The translations under genes and the position numbers were made by a program. From assembly GCF_000758665.1 (NCBI RefSeq), contig NZ_CP009285.1, positions 1,798,001 through 1,862,000 of the forward strand: DNA of 64,000 nt. The letters are read 5' to 3'. The stretch is from Paenibacillus borealis. Lineage in GTDB: Bacteria; Bacillota; Bacilli; Paenibacillales; Paenibacillaceae. The notes beneath the pieces are model-generated. The model searched no databases, was not told the DNA's origin, and saw nothing but the letters and a program-made list of their open reading frames with translations. Below are positions 44,823 to 54,709 of this stretch, piece after piece (the first letter of the stretch is position 1; each line of letters begins with the position of its first letter).

Positions 44823-47800
44823 ATGAAGATTACTATGAGAGCAATTAGAGACTTCTGCGGGACTGACTTTTATAACCGGGGGAAGTCTTATTATGAACAG
44901 GGGTGTGTCCGCAGCCTTACCTTTTACCCGGGCGATAGCAGCTATGAAGCACAGGTGAAGGGAAGGAAAGTATACGAGGTAAATATTGATATTTATGACC
45001 GTACTGATACCTTCAAAGCAGACTGTTCTTGTCCTGCCTATGAGAACTATAGCTGCTGTAAACATGTAGCGGCAACACTTATTGCTATACACATGCAGCA
45101 GATGAAGGAGCCTGCCGATGCACAAGCTGCTCCATCCAGACGCGTAAACAAGTCCAAATACAACCAGACGGAGCAGCTTATTTCTTCTTTTCAGAAATCG
45201 GTTCTTAACCGTGAGAGTGAGCCTGTGCTATTCGGTCATGCAGAGCCGCTGCAGTTTGAGTTCACGCTTAACGTTAATGGTTACAGCAGCAGTCCGCGAT
45301 TCTCCGTTGAAATGCGTGTGGGAATCAAACGTCTGTATGTAGTGTCCAAAATAAACGAGTTTCTTGAGCATTTCGAGCAGCGTAAGCCGTTATACTTCAA
45401 GAGTATATTTACCTTTGATGCTGAAAACCAGCATATTAATCCTGCGGATATGAAATTCCTTGAACTGCTGATTCTAATGAAAAACACCGAGAAAATTTAT
45501 AGAAATGATCTCCCCAGCTATCATAATAACTCCTTAAAGGACGGGAAAACAATTGTCGTGAACCCGCTGGCCTGGGACAAGCTTAAACTGCTTTTTCCGG
45601 AGGTGAATGTCATTATGGGGGGATCGGGGAACCCGGGAATTCGGGCTGAGCTTGCAGAAGAGGCGCCTCCGCTTGAATTTACGATTGGACCAGGGAAAAG
45701 ACAGGACTATGTTCTGTCAGCTTCAGCACTGGATCATCTGATGCTGTTTCCGGACTACTCCACTGTAATCATGAACGGGAAGATATATTCAATAAACAGT
45801 GCTGTTATAAGCATGCTTTCACTATTAAAGCAGCAGTTTGCGGCATCGCAGAACATTGAGATCGCTCCCGGACAAATCGAATCGGTCGTTCAGCAGGTAC
45901 TGCCAGCCCTAAGAAAGCTAGGGAAAGTAAGGGTGGAGCAGGCAGTAAGCGAGCGGATTGTAGAACCGGACATGCAGGCCAAGCTGTATCTGGATTATGC
46001 GGATGGCATATTGACGTTTCGGCTGGAATTCCATTATGAAGAGATTATTATCAACCCGCTGGAAGAGAAACCAGATGACGCAGTCCGCAAGCAGAAGATC
46101 CTTATCAGAAATGTTCAGCAGGAAAATAAGATCATTGCTGTTCTGGACAATTCTCCACTCAGGCGGGAGCGGCAGCACTGGGCTTCAGTAAGTGAACTGG
46201 TCCTTTATGAGGCGCTATATGAGGTTATTCCAGTTCTGGAAGACTATGCAGAACTATTGGTTACTCCTGCTGTTCAGGGACTTGTGCTGGCGCGTAAATC
46301 GTATCCCAAAGTCAAAGCAAATTTAAATGAGGGCCTGGACTGGCTGGATATCTCGTTTGAGCTGGAGGGATTGGATGAACAGGAGACTGTTCGCGTCATG
46401 CAGGCTATTGTGGAGAAAAAGAAATATGTCCGGCTTAGCAGCGGGGCCTTTCTGTCCCTTGCAGATGAAAGCTTCAGCGAATTCGGTAACGTGGCCGAGC
46501 GGCTGAATCTAAAGCGGAAAGAGCTGAAGCAATCCGTGATACGCCTGCCCTCCGTTCAAGCGCTGCAGCTTCCGGAGCGTGGACAGGGGTTCAAGCATAC
46601 AAAGTGGGGCAAGTCTCTCCGGGTATTCCTGGAGCAGCTGCGGGAACCGGACAGTCTGGAGTTCGAGCTGCCGGCTGAGCTTAAACCTGTGCTCCGTGAC
46701 TATCAGGCCAGAGGCTTCCAGTGGATGAAGACGTTGTCGAAGTTCAGATTCGGCGGGATTCTGGCGGATGATATGGGACTGGGTAAAACCATTCAGAGTA
46801 TCGCTTATATCTGCTCCGAGCTGGCTGAGCTGGAGACTGAGGCGCAGGTGAAAGCTCCGGTGCTAATTCTCTGTCCGGCATCCTTGACCTATAATTGGGG
46901 GGATGAATTTGCCCGGTTTGCTCCAGAGGTAAAGGTACTGGTGGCAGCAGGGCAGAAGGAGGAGCGAAGCGGACTGCTGGAGAGTAAAGCCATGGAGGAA
47001 GCGGATGTGATTATTACTTCGTACCCGCTGCTCCGGAGAGATATTGACCTGTATTCCGGCACCACCTTTCATGCGCTAATCCTGGATGAAGCCCAGGCGA
47101 TCAAGAATTCAGCTTCCCAAACGGCCCAGGCCGTTAAATCTATTATGGCTGCGCGGAAATTCGCTCTGACAGGAACACCAATTGAGAACTCGGTAGATGA
47201 GCTGGAGGCTATCTTCAGTACAGTATTCCCGTCGCTGTTCGCCGGACGATCAGCCTTTAAGGAGTTGCCTGCAGGGCGGATCGCGAGTATCGTGTCTCCT
47301 TTTATTCTGCGGCGGCTGAAAAAAGATGTGCTGGAGGAGCTGCCGGACCGCATCGATACCGTGCAGCGCACGGAGCTGCTGGATGAGCAGAAGCAAGTGT
47401 ATCTCGCATACTTATCCAGGCTCCGTGCTGATACCGAACAGGATTTGCAGGCCGAAGGTTTCCAAAAGAGCCGGATGAAGATTCTGGCGGGAATCACCCG
47501 TCTGCGGCAGATCTGCTGCCATCCGTCATTGTTCATGGAGAATTATACGGGCGGCTCAGGCAAGCTTGCGCAATTGCAGGAAACCGTGCAGGAATGCCGC
47601 GATTCGGGCAAAAGAATGCTGGTGTTCTCGCAGTTCTCCAGCATGCTGCAGCTGATCCGGCAGAGCTTAATCCACGCGGGTTTGGAGCCGTTCTATCTTG
47701 ATGGCTCAACTCCGGCCAGGGAACGGGTTGAGCATTGCAGGCGTTTTAATGAGGGAGAAGGAGAAGTATTCCTGATCTCGCTCAAAGCAGGCGGAACGGG

Positions 47801-48068
47801 CCTTAATCTGACCGGAGCAGATACTGTTATTTTATATGACCTGTGGTGGAATCCGGCAGTGGAAGAGCAAGCGATTGGCAGAGCGCACCGCATGGGGCAG
47901 CGAAATGTCGTTCAGGTGATCCGGATGATCACAGAAGGTTCCATCGAGGAGAAAATTCTGGAGCTGCAGCAGCGCAAAAAGGATTTAATAGAAGAAGTGA
48001 TTGAAGCAGGAGAAAATAAGAACACTCGGCTGTCGGAAGAGGATATCCGTGAGCTGCTTAGAATGTAA
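44823..48068 (+). CDS. SWIM zinc-finger SNF2/Rad54-type helicase
   Basis: 1081 residues from the ATG at 44823 (AAGGTG seven bases upstream). N-terminal SWIM zinc finger CSCPAYENYSCCKH (about 60-75), a middle region about 540 residues long typical of bacterial SNF2_N/DUF3670-free YqhH-like proteins, and the C-terminal SNF2 engine: DDMGLGKTIQS (motif I), LILCPASLTYNW (Ia), LDEAQAIKN (II), LTGTPIENS (III), then helicase_C with LVFSQFSSML, SLKAGGTGLNLTGAD (V) and AIGRAHRMGQ (VI). ATP-driven DNA translocase acting on protein-DNA complexes, perhaps RNA polymerase. Several such helicases occur in Bacillales; exact role not known. Confidence 0.87.
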   Translation: MKITMRAIRDFCGTDFYNRGKSYYEQGCVRSLTFYPGDSSYEAQVKGRKVYEVNIDIYDRTDTFKADCSCPAYENYSCCKHVAATLIAIHMQQMKEPADAQAAPSRRVNKSKYNQTEQLISSFQKSVLNRESEPVLFGHAEPLQFEFTLNVNGYSSSPRFSVEMRVGIKRLYVVSKINEFLEHFEQRKPLYFKSIFTFDAENQHINPADMKFLELLILMKNTEKIYRNDLPSYHNNSLKDGKTIVVNPLAWDKLKLLFPEVNVIMGGSGNPGIRAELAEEAPPLEFTIGPGKRQDYVLSASALDHLMLFPDYSTVIMNGKIYSINSAVISMLSLLKQQFAASQNIEIAPGQIESVVQQVLPALRKLGKVRVEQAVSERIVEPDMQAKLYLDYADGILTFRLEFHYEEIIINPLEEKPDDAVRKQKILIRNVQQENKIIAVLDNSPLRRERQHWASVSELVLYEALYEVIPVLEDYAELLVTPAVQGLVLARKSYPKVKANLNEGLDWLDISFELEGLDEQETVRVMQAIVEKKKYVRLSSGAFLSLADESFSEFGNVAERLNLKRKELKQSVIRLPSVQALQLPERGQGFKHTKWGKSLRVFLEQLREPDSLEFELPAELKPVLRDYQARGFQWMKTLSKFRFGGILADDMGLGKTIQSIAYICSELAELETEAQVKAPVLILCPASLTYNWGDEFARFAPEVKVLVAAGQKEERSGLLESKAMEEADVIITSYPLLRRDIDLYSGTTFHALILDEAQAIKNSASQTAQAVKSIMAARKFALTGTPIENSVDELEAIFSTVFPSLFAGRSAFKELPAGRIASIVSPFILRRLKKDVLEELPDRIDTVQRTELLDEQKQVYLAYLSRLRADTEQDLQAEGFQKSRMKILAGITRLRQICCHPSLFMENYTGGSGKLAQLQETVQECRDSGKRMLVFSQFSSMLQLIRQSLIHAGLEPFYLDGSTPARERVEHCRRFNEGEGEVFLISLKAGGTGLNLTGADTVILYDLWWNPAVEEQAIGRAHRMGQRNVVQVIRMITEGSIEEKILELQQRKKDLIEEVIEAGENKNTRLSEEDIRELLRM

Positions 48069-48118
48069 GTAAGCCCGTACCTATTTTACCCGTACATGCA
48101 CTTCTAGGCATCTACCCA

Positions 48119-48126
48119 CATACAAT
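48119..48126 (+). promoter_or_regulatory. sigma-E-type -10 element (CATACAAT) before sigK
   Basis: CATACAAT matches the mother-cell sigma-E -10 consensus, as expected for sigK; the -35 at the proper distance (around 48097-48104) is poor. Lies 72 bases before the TTG start. Confidence 0.5.
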
Positions 48127-48198
48127 AAAAGGACCATGAACCCGTAGTTCTCGCTTGCAGATCGGTTTCATTGTACATGTGCGGGAGGTGTCGCCAAG

Positions 48199-48900
48199 TT
48201 GCCTGGAATCATAAGCACGATTGCGCTGCTGATCAAAGAACTGACGCTGCTGGTATCTTACGTAAGGAACAATGCTTTTCCCCAGCCTCTATCGGAGCAG
48301 GATGAGAGCAAATACTTAGGGATGATGGCCGAGGGGGACGCTAAAGCACGAAATTTGCTAATTGAGCATAATCTGCGGCTCGTTGCCCATATAGTCAAAA
48401 AATTCGACAACACCGGCGAAGACATGGAGGACCTGATCTCCATCGGCACCATTGGGCTGATCAAGGCCATCGAGAGCTACCGCCCGAACAAGGGCACGAA
48501 GCTGGCTACTTTTGCGGCCCGCTGTATTGAAAACGAAATCCTGATGCATCTCCGGTCGCTGAAAAAAACCCGCAAAGACGTGTCTCTGCACGACCCGATT
48601 GGGACAGACAAGGAAGGGAACGAGATCACGCTGATTGATATCCTCGGTTCTGAGGCGGATGATGTGATTAAAGAGGTGGATCTCAAAATCGAGAAGAGCA
48701 AGATATATCGGAACCTGGATATATTAGATGAGCGGGAGAAGGAAGTCGTCGTCGGCCGCTTCGGGCTGGATACTGGCGGGGAAGAGCGGACGCAGCGGGA
48801 GATTGCGAAGGATCTGGGGATCTCGCGGAGTTATGTGTCGCGGATTGAGAAGAGGGCACTCATGAAGCTGTATCATGAGTTTTATAAGGCGAAGCGGTAG
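48199..48900 (+). CDS. sigK: sporulation sigma factor SigK, complete and uninterrupted
   Basis: 233 residues from a TTG start (GGAGGTG eight bases upstream). The N-terminus ([26 protein letters not shown]) resembles the pro-sequence removed by SpoIVFB in B. subtilis. Region 2 ([49 protein letters not shown]) and region 4 ([26 protein letters not shown]) are intact. It directs late mother-cell transcription (coat, cortex). Unlike B. subtilis it is not split by a skin element. Its last 506 bp are duplicated at 54013-54518 and in decayed form near 61618, bounding two accessory blocks. Confidence 0.93.
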   Translation: MPGIISTIALLIKELTLLVSYVRNNAFPQPLSEQDESKYLGMMAEGDAKARNLLIEHNLRLVAHIVKKFDNTGEDMEDLISIGTIGLIKAIESYRPNKGTKLATFAARCIENEILMHLRSLKKTRKDVSLHDPIGTDKEGNEITLIDILGSEADDVIKEVDLKIEKSKIYRNLDILDEREKEVVVGRFGLDTGGEERTQREIAKDLGISRSYVSRIEKRALMKLYHEFYKAKR

Positions 48901-48905
48901 GGGGA

Positions 48906-48936
48906 GTGAGTCTGTCTTTTGACAGGCTCTTTTTGT
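48906..48936 (+). terminator. terminator of sigK
   Basis: AGTCTGTC-TTTT-GACAGGCT stem (one G-U) followed by CTTTTTG. Confidence 0.7.
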
Positions 48937-49679
48937 TGTCGAAATTTGGACAAGTAGTTCGATAGGATTATGTGAAAAGTAGGATTTCTGTGTAAAACAT
49001 TTGAAATTTAATGTTATAATTTGGATAATCATAATACTATTATTACATAATCTGGATGGAAAAGGTGGCTCGTAATTTTGGAAGTACAGTGAATAAAATG
49101 ATTAAAGAAACTGCAAAAGCGCAACGTGCTGCTTAAATTCCGAGGAATGCTGCTATTCGTGAGTAGGAGAGAAATTTAAGACTGAGGCGGATGGACTTGA
49201 AGTTATTATTAAGATCAACTGGATAGAACTTCAAAACCTGCCTGCCACCCGGATCTCATGATTATAAATATGGTATATATGTTCTAGTGTTACTAGTTAA
49301 AGAGAAACCTAAAGAATACGGAATTACTTCAAAATTGCAACATGCCTTTTAAAGTTCTTAACTATGTCTTGATTCCCGATAAAATGAGCCTGGTTCTCTT
49401 TACGTCGTGTAAGGGAACTTTTTGGATTGAATATTTTAAGATGTATCTCTTGGAGTAGGGAAGAACATTCAGATGGCCATTAGTAAAACGACGATTACTG
49501 TCAACGAGGTGCTCACCTACAAAATGAATGGTTGCTAATGAACTGATTGAGCAGGAGTTACGCTGGATTGAATGCGGAGCTTTCTGTTTTACTTTTTTAG
49601 TTGCTATTGCTGTTCGTTTATATAACCCTTACGTGATAAAATAAATGGAATATAAATCAATTAATAAGGTAGGAGAAAA
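48937..49679. other. AT-rich left flank of the Argonaute island with decayed gene fragments
   Basis: About 740 bp without a full gene. Very short frames look like gene remnants: GTG 49065-49136 (23 codons, MARNFGSTVNKMIKE..., like the start of some restriction/nuclease genes), ATG 49473-49538 (21 codons) and ATG 49528-49644 (38 codons, listed separately). Base composition is clearly more AT-rich than on the left of 48900. No recombinase, tRNA or terminal repeat was recognised. Confidence 0.45.
49528..49644 (+). CDS. possible small membrane peptide before the 618-residue gene
   Basis: 38 codons: a short charged N-terminus (VANELIEQELRW) and one hydrophobic segment (CFTFLVAIAVRLY). Ends 35 bp before the next gene on the same strand. 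The nearest purine-rich site (GAGGTG, 49505) is 17 bases from the ATG, so translation is doubtful; it may be a gene remnant. Confidence 0.25.
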   Translation: MVANELIEQELRWIECGAFCFTFLVAIAVRLYNPYVIK

Positions 49680-51536
49680 ATGGATAACCAAACTGGACTA
49701 AATCTTAGATATGCAACATCTCCGGGGGCACTTCAATGGCTTGTATTTCATCTTTTAAATCGATTACCATTTCAATGGGAAACTGGTCCAGTACACAGCG
49801 GCGGGGTTGAGGGCGCTGATAAGACCCGGAAAGGTACTCCAGACATTTGGGGAATATTGAAGGGAAATCAGACAGCTTACGTTCAAATAAGCACAGATGT
49901 TTCTTTGGGTAAACTCGAAAAAGATGTGAAAAAGTGTATTGATAAGCTTGTAGGACTTAATGCAAATAAAAGTGCAATTATTATGGCTTTTATGACTTAT
50001 GACCCGCAACATGAGGAAGTATTTAGGTGTATCACTCTCTGCAATGAAATTGGAGCCACCTTTAAAATGTACAATAATACATTGCTTTGCAAGCTTCTTG
50101 ACGCCCCTGAGAATCAAGATTTGAGGAAAAAACACTTATCTATACCGATGGATGCTGAAAAAGCTATCAGTAGTTTTGAACGTATTCATTCTTCTTTTAG
50201 GAATCTCGACTTTGGAGCAGCAACCGAACAGTTAACTGACATGATTCAAATGTTTGACGTTAACAGCAATTTGGAAGTTATTCCAGATTTAAAAAATCCA
50301 GGTAACTTTACGATTACTCCAAGAAAAACCGAAGAAAATCCAACAGGAGTTATAAGAACAAAAATTCATTTTGTTGTTACTGATGAGATTCGAAAATTCG
50401 CTTCATTTGGTGATTTTTTAAAGCACTTATATTATAAGCAAATAACAGCAGAACTAATTGTACAGGAAGTTGAACAGTATTCAGGTGAGCAATTAATCAA
50501 AAGAACTAAAACAAATAATGAGTTTGAAACAGAACAAATCGAAACTGTCGAGTTCTTTAGTGAACAACCTGTAGAAATCATAGTTGAAAAAATGGATAAA
50601 GAAGGGGCAAAGTTACCAGATCATATTGTAATCTATCCACCTTCAATGTCTGATCCTTTTCTAGTAAATCTAGAAATAGATGAAATATTTATAATGATGT
50701 TAAGCCTGCAAACCAAAGAAATTAATGAAAGTGAAAATCATATCGTGTTTACTGTATCAAATTCTCACCAAACAGAATCCCCTTATATATTTGAAATGGT
50801 CGTTTCCTTACCTAAAAAAGTCAATGTAGAAAACCGGCTCGTTCAAGCACAAGACGTTTCGTTTAATTTTTCTCAAAGAAAGGTTCCTACTGCTTATCAA
50901 CTTTATCAGTATTCAGATTTACTATATCTTTTAACAAAATCAAAAAAGCTAACATTGATTAACCTAAGCAATGGTAGTGAACTAATGTCTGGCAACACAG
51001 TAAAAATTGAAGCTACAGTAAAAGAATCTATGGCCCAAAGAGACTTTTGGAAAGATGTCTTATATGTAGAACGTAGATTAGGACATCAGTTTGAGATTCC
51101 CGAAATAATAGAGACATCCGATATTGATAACATGTACGAACTTATTCGAAATGTCAGAACTGGTATATCGGTTATCAAGAATGTCCAATTAAATTTAGAC
51201 TTTAGAAAAACTGAAATGAACGTTGAAGCACATCAATTGATTCGTGACAGTATGAAAAATAGGTACTCTGTTAGAATGCAAGAAAGCGAAGATTATGTAA
51301 TTACGACTCTCGGAAAAGAGTTTAATTTTGGTAAACGATTACTTGTTATTCCTGAATTAAAAGCAATAAATGACAAGCTTGATATTAACGGCGAAACTGT
51401 CACAGTTAACTGTATAGCAAATGTGCTGCTTTTAATAATTCCTGAGTATTATGGTACAGATGACTTGTTATCAATCCTTGAAAAAGAAGGCTATAAGGGC
51501 CCGCTTATATTAAAAGTGAATATTGATCAGGCTTAA
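49680..51536 (+). CDS. uncharacterised 618-residue protein with PD-(D/E)xK-like N-terminus, Argonaute neighbour
   Basis: 618 residues, not recognised as a named family. Residues 12-90 have the layout of a restriction-type nuclease fold: helix (SPGALQWLVFHLLNRL), E44 in GGVEGADKTR, then GTPDIWGI with D55 and strand TAYVQIST. The position that is E-x-K in active enzymes reads Q69-I-S71, so the site may be altered or inactive. The rest is a long mixed alpha/beta region without signal or membrane segments, ending in a small domain (ITTLGKEFNFGKRLLVIPELK). It is convergent with the Argonaute gene, 205 bp apart, in the same AT-rich island, and codon use is alike, so the two were probably acquired together. 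RBS GTAGGAG. Role with Argonaute (nuclease, effector or guide generation) is inference. Confidence 0.6.
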   Translation: MDNQTGLNLRYATSPGALQWLVFHLLNRLPFQWETGPVHSGGVEGADKTRKGTPDIWGILKGNQTAYVQISTDVSLGKLEKDVKKCIDKLVGLNANKSAIIMAFMTYDPQHEEVFRCITLCNEIGATFKMYNNTLLCKLLDAPENQDLRKKHLSIPMDAEKAISSFERIHSSFRNLDFGAATEQLTDMIQMFDVNSNLEVIPDLKNPGNFTITPRKTEENPTGVIRTKIHFVVTDEIRKFASFGDFLKHLYYKQITAELIVQEVEQYSGEQLIKRTKTNNEFETEQIETVEFFSEQPVEIIVEKMDKEGAKLPDHIVIYPPSMSDPFLVNLEIDEIFIMMLSLQTKEINESENHIVFTVSNSHQTESPYIFEMVVSLPKKVNVENRLVQAQDVSFNFSQRKVPTAYQLYQYSDLLYLLTKSKKLTLINLSNGSELMSGNTVKIEATVKESMAQRDFWKDVLYVERRLGHQFEIPEIIETSDIDNMYELIRNVRTGISVIKNVQLNLDFRKTEMNVEAHQLIRDSMKNRYSVRMQESEDYVITTLGKEFNFGKRLLVIPELKAINDKLDINGETVTVNCIANVLLLIIPEYYGTDDLLSILEKEGYKGPLILKVNIDQA

Positions 51537-51708
51537 TACCTGGGTTGGTCTGATTGACAAGCAATATGTATCCGATATATTTTTGATTGACTTGTATTAG
51601 CAACTTAAAAATCAACAGCACAAGGTGAAATATGCAGGCCTTCTCTTAATGGCACAACAGGTCTAGTCAAGTCAATTATGAGTTGCGTCCGAGTAATGGT
51701 AAGAACAG

Positions 51709-51738
51709 AATAAACCTCCCATATGCGGGAGGTTTATT
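51709..51738. terminator. bidirectional terminator between the 618-residue gene and Argonaute
   Basis: Perfect twelve-base stem AATAAACCTCCC / GGGAGGTTTATT with a six-base loop, between convergent genes. Confidence 0.88.
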
Positions 51739-51740
51739 TA

Positions 51741-53858
51741 TTATACAAAATGTAGGGCTTCGCCAGAATCGATCGGGAGCCATTGCCGGTTGAAGAATGT
51801 AGAGCTTAAATCAGCATAATACGTAGTAATAGGTAGGCGACATTTTAATAATGAACCAATGTGCATGAACGAAAGATGATAAATATCTTGAATTATTGCT
51901 TCAATCGGTAGTGATCCCTTTTTCTTGATAATTTTAATCGGTTGTGCTGTGCCGACACGTGGATGAGGATTTGTGGCGATAAGATATGCCGACTCATCTT
52001 TTAGATAACACAATCCTGGCTTGGTCTCCCAACCTTGCTTACCAACGGTTAGAGCCATGCGACGATTCGTTTTCTTGATGATTTCAACCATGTCATATTG
52101 TACATCCAAACTATTCATTACTTCGTCTAGACTAAGTAAATCTTCTCTACAAAAACCATCCCGATGAAAAGTAACATGCTTTGGTCTTTCATTGTAATGT
52201 TGCTGATATTGGTCTATAGCTGAGTATACAATTTGACACATAGTTTCATGACGGATTTTTTCACCGGCCTCATTAGAGGTGTTTGCCTTGCTAGACAATA
52301 CTCTGCCGTCTTTTCCTACGACCTGTACAATTCCTGTAGAGTGTCTACCAGCTTCATGAGATACATCCAACCCAATAAAACAATCAGATGACAGAGGAGA
52401 ATTTAAGATCCACGGTTGAATGCCAGATTTAGAATAGAGTCCTAATAATAGATTGCCTAGAATGTAGTCATTAGCTTTTTGAAGAGTTTCTATAGTTATG
52501 AACTGAGTTGGTACTGAGGAATTTCCTCCGAATTCCTTCTTTACCAAGTCATACCACATTCCTGAAATTTTCTCCGGAATTATCACGAGCGTCAACTCTT
52601 GAAATAAATTTTTTGTAAGTTCTTTCAGTAGGATGGCAAGTTGGTGTGGATTTGTGAAATCTATCGGTCTGTTCCGATATGCTCCTGATTTTTTTAAGAT
52701 TGATAATGGTACACCCCATTTATGGGATAGCGCATTTAATTTATCATTAAAGTCATTTATGACATCGAGTTTTGTATCTATCAGTTCTGGGTATACAAGC
52801 AAATTAATTGATAAAGGTTTTGAGGCTACAACACCGCCCTTATCAAGTCCATATTTAAGCTGTGTTTGAGTAACATTTTTTCCGAATTGAAGATTAGGAT
52901 TTGACAACTCCAATATTTCATACCCAGCTTGCTGGACTAGGAGCTTTTGTTTATTAAATTTAATTTTATCAGTGCGTGCTAATATTTTTTGTATTTCATC
53001 CAGCAATGTCTTAATTTTTTGATTTGCGTTTTGTTTAAAAATTTCTGATGTTTGACGTACTACATTAGTAGGAAGCGACTCAAAAGTAAGTTCTTTTTGT
53101 AGCATAGCAGGTGCATAAGCAATACGAGATCCATTAAACGCTTTTAGATAGACAACAGGCATACTCTGTTCAAGTTTATCAACTTTCCAAGCTTGCTTTC
53201 GTTCTTTAGTAAAATAATTAACAACAGATTGATTAAGTTCTGGAATTGAATCATTGATTGTGGAATTGGAGATTTCCACAAACTCATAATGAAGATTGTT
53301 ATATATATCAATTACTCGATCGCCTTTAAAAATAGCATTTGATTTCATGAGATCATATACCGATTCATTTGTACGATAACTATGATTTAAATCAAAGCCA
53401 ACGGAAATTTTGCCCGCATAATCTACAGTAACATCACATTGTATAACCCTGTGTATTGAAATATTTTCTACGACTTTTTCAGCTTTTAACCACGTGAATT
53501 TTCGACTTCCAGCAGCAATTTCTTTTTTTGGCTGAACGCTTTCTATAGTTCTTAAAAGTAATCGTTCCAAGATAGCTCTTTCTGCTAAGATGGTGGGATT
53601 AATTGAGCGATATTCATGCTGAGTGAATGTGTATTCACCCCAATTTTCAATAGGTTGCCAACTTACAATATATTGATCATAAAAATCGATAATGAGCGAT
53701 CTGTTTAATTTTCTAAGGTCAAAACAAGCATTTCCGTTTTCTTTATGCTGTTCAAATACATTACGCACTGGTAGCGTATATAAATGAATATGTAGAACAT
53801 TTGTGTTCGTGTCTGATTCCCATTCTGTAAGTACGTAGTGTGTTAGTGGTGTATTCAT
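51741..53858 (-). CDS. ago: long prokaryotic Argonaute (pAgo), predicted catalytically active
   Basis: 705 residues, the length of long-A pAgos with N, PAZ-like, MID and PIWI regions. MID domain: Y436 and K440 (WYDLVK), Q452 (VPTQFIT) and K461 fit the YKQK pocket that holds the guide 5'-phosphate. PIWI domain: D498 ([11 protein letters not shown]), glutamate finger E533 (EAGEKI), D567 (HRDGF) and D683 (YYADLSS) give a complete DEDD tetrad. Active long pAgos, including some from Paenibacillus and Brevibacillus, use short DNA guides to cut DNA and defend against plasmids and phages. The gene is AT-rich, flanked by sigK copies and convergent with the 618-residue protein. Ribosome site is weak. 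No short-guide processing enzyme is adjacent unless the partner provides it. Confidence 0.92.
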   Translation of the reverse strand: MNTPLTHYVLTEWESDTNTNVLHIHLYTLPVRNVFEQHKENGNACFDLRKLNRSLIIDFYDQYIVSWQPIENWGEYTFTQHEYRSINPTILAERAILERLLLRTIESVQPKKEIAAGSRKFTWLKAEKVVENISIHRVIQCDVTVDYAGKISVGFDLNHSYRTNESVYDLMKSNAIFKGDRVIDIYNNLHYEFVEISNSTINDSIPELNQSVVNYFTKERKQAWKVDKLEQSMPVVYLKAFNGSRIAYAPAMLQKELTFESLPTNVVRQTSEIFKQNANQKIKTLLDEIQKILARTDKIKFNKQKLLVQQAGYEILELSNPNLQFGKNVTQTQLKYGLDKGGVVASKPLSINLLVYPELIDTKLDVINDFNDKLNALSHKWGVPLSILKKSGAYRNRPIDFTNPHQLAILLKELTKNLFQELTLVIIPEKISGMWYDLVKKEFGGNSSVPTQFITIETLQKANDYILGNLLLGLYSKSGIQPWILNSPLSSDCFIGLDVSHEAGRHSTGIVQVVGKDGRVLSSKANTSNEAGEKIRHETMCQIVYSAIDQYQQHYNERPKHVTFHRDGFCREDLLSLDEVMNSLDVQYDMVEIIKKTNRRMALTVGKQGWETKPGLCYLKDESAYLIATNPHPRVGTAQPIKIIKKKGSLPIEAIIQDIYHLSFMHIGSLLKCRLPITTYYADLSSTFFNRQWLPIDSGEALHFV

Positions 53859-54012
53859 AATCTGTTCTTTTCACTCTCCCTATTGGCCTATACCGATATA
53901 TCTATATGGCATATTTTAACTATACAATATATCCCATGCATCATCTACAAGCATCTTGAAATAAGACTTCTAAGAAAACCAGATGATTTTACATCGTATC
54001 GTGTCCACAACA
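53859..54012. other. upstream region of the Argonaute gene at the right island edge
   Basis: AT-rich. On the minus strand TTGTAT-17-TAGATA is a possible Argonaute promoter. The plus-strand frame running into the sigK copy is open back to 53883 but has no ribosome site. Confidence 0.35.
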
Positions 54013-54518
54013 TCAAAAAATTCGACAACACCGGCGAAGACATGGAGGACCTGATCTCCATCGGCACGATTGGGCTGATCAAGGCCATCGAGAGTTACCG
54101 CCGGAATAAAGGCACGAAGCTCGCGACCTTTGCTGCACGCTGTATCGAGAATGAGATCCTGATGCACCTCCGTTCGCTGAAAAAGACCCGTAAAGACGTG
54201 TCCCTGCACGATCCGATCGGGACAGACAAGGAAGGCAACGAGATCACGCTGATTGATATCCTCGGCTCTGAGGCGGATGATGTAATTAAGGAAGTTGATC
54301 TCAAAATCGAGAAGAGCAAGATATATCGGAACCTGGATATATTGGATGAACGGGAGAAGGAAGTCGTGGTTGGCCGCTTCGGGCTGGATACAGGCGGGGA
54401 AGAGCGGACGCAGCGGGAGATAGCGAAGGATCTGGGGATCTCGCGGAGTTACGTGTCGCGGATAGAGAAGAGGGCGCTCATGAAGCTGTATCATGAGTTT
54501 TATAAGGCGAAGCGGTGA
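54013..54518 (+). pseudogene. sigK: second copy of the sigK 3' part (5'-truncated sigK)
   Basis: Colinear without gaps with 48395-48900 (offset 5618). Homology begins at TCAAAAAATTCGAC, in region 2.2, so the pro-sequence and region 2.1 are missing. I count 38 base differences in 506; all but one are synonymous or in the stop codon (only Pro to Arg in YRPNKG/YRRNKG). The first 55 bases are identical. The copy therefore derives from a functional sigK allele and has not decayed. The frame is open upstream to 53883, giving a 211-codon chimera that might be translated, but no ribosome site is seen. It marks the right edge of the Argonaute island. Confidence 0.88.
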
Positions 54519-54551
54519 ACTTGAAATTACAAAGTAGTATCTGCTTACTAT

Positions 54552-54590
54552 GCAACTTGTCTACGGACGAGTTGCTTTTATTATTTTATA
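54552..54590 (+). terminator. hairpin after the second sigK copy
   Basis: GCAACTTGTC-TACG-GACGAGTTGC followed by TTTTATTATTTT. A near copy lies at 55861-55892. Confidence 0.75.
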
Positions 54591-54634
54591 AAACACAAAA
54601 GCTAATTAAATATAACTAAATTTGAGTATCAAGC

Positions 54635-54682
54635 AAAAAAAACCACTTATGCTCGGAAATCCCAAGCTTGCTTAAGTGGTTA
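54635..54682 (-). terminator. terminator of the nitronate monooxygenase gene
   Basis: On the minus strand a stem ACCACTTA / TAAGTGGT closed around 24 bases and followed by eight T. Confidence 0.65.
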
Positions 54683-54709
54683 ATCGTGCTTTTGAATTTT
54701 AGAACAACC

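Noticed and set aside
48199-54518. skin-type element interrupting sigK
   Set aside because: The upstream sigK is complete with its own stop and there is no recombinase gene; the downstream copy is a duplicate, not the missing half.
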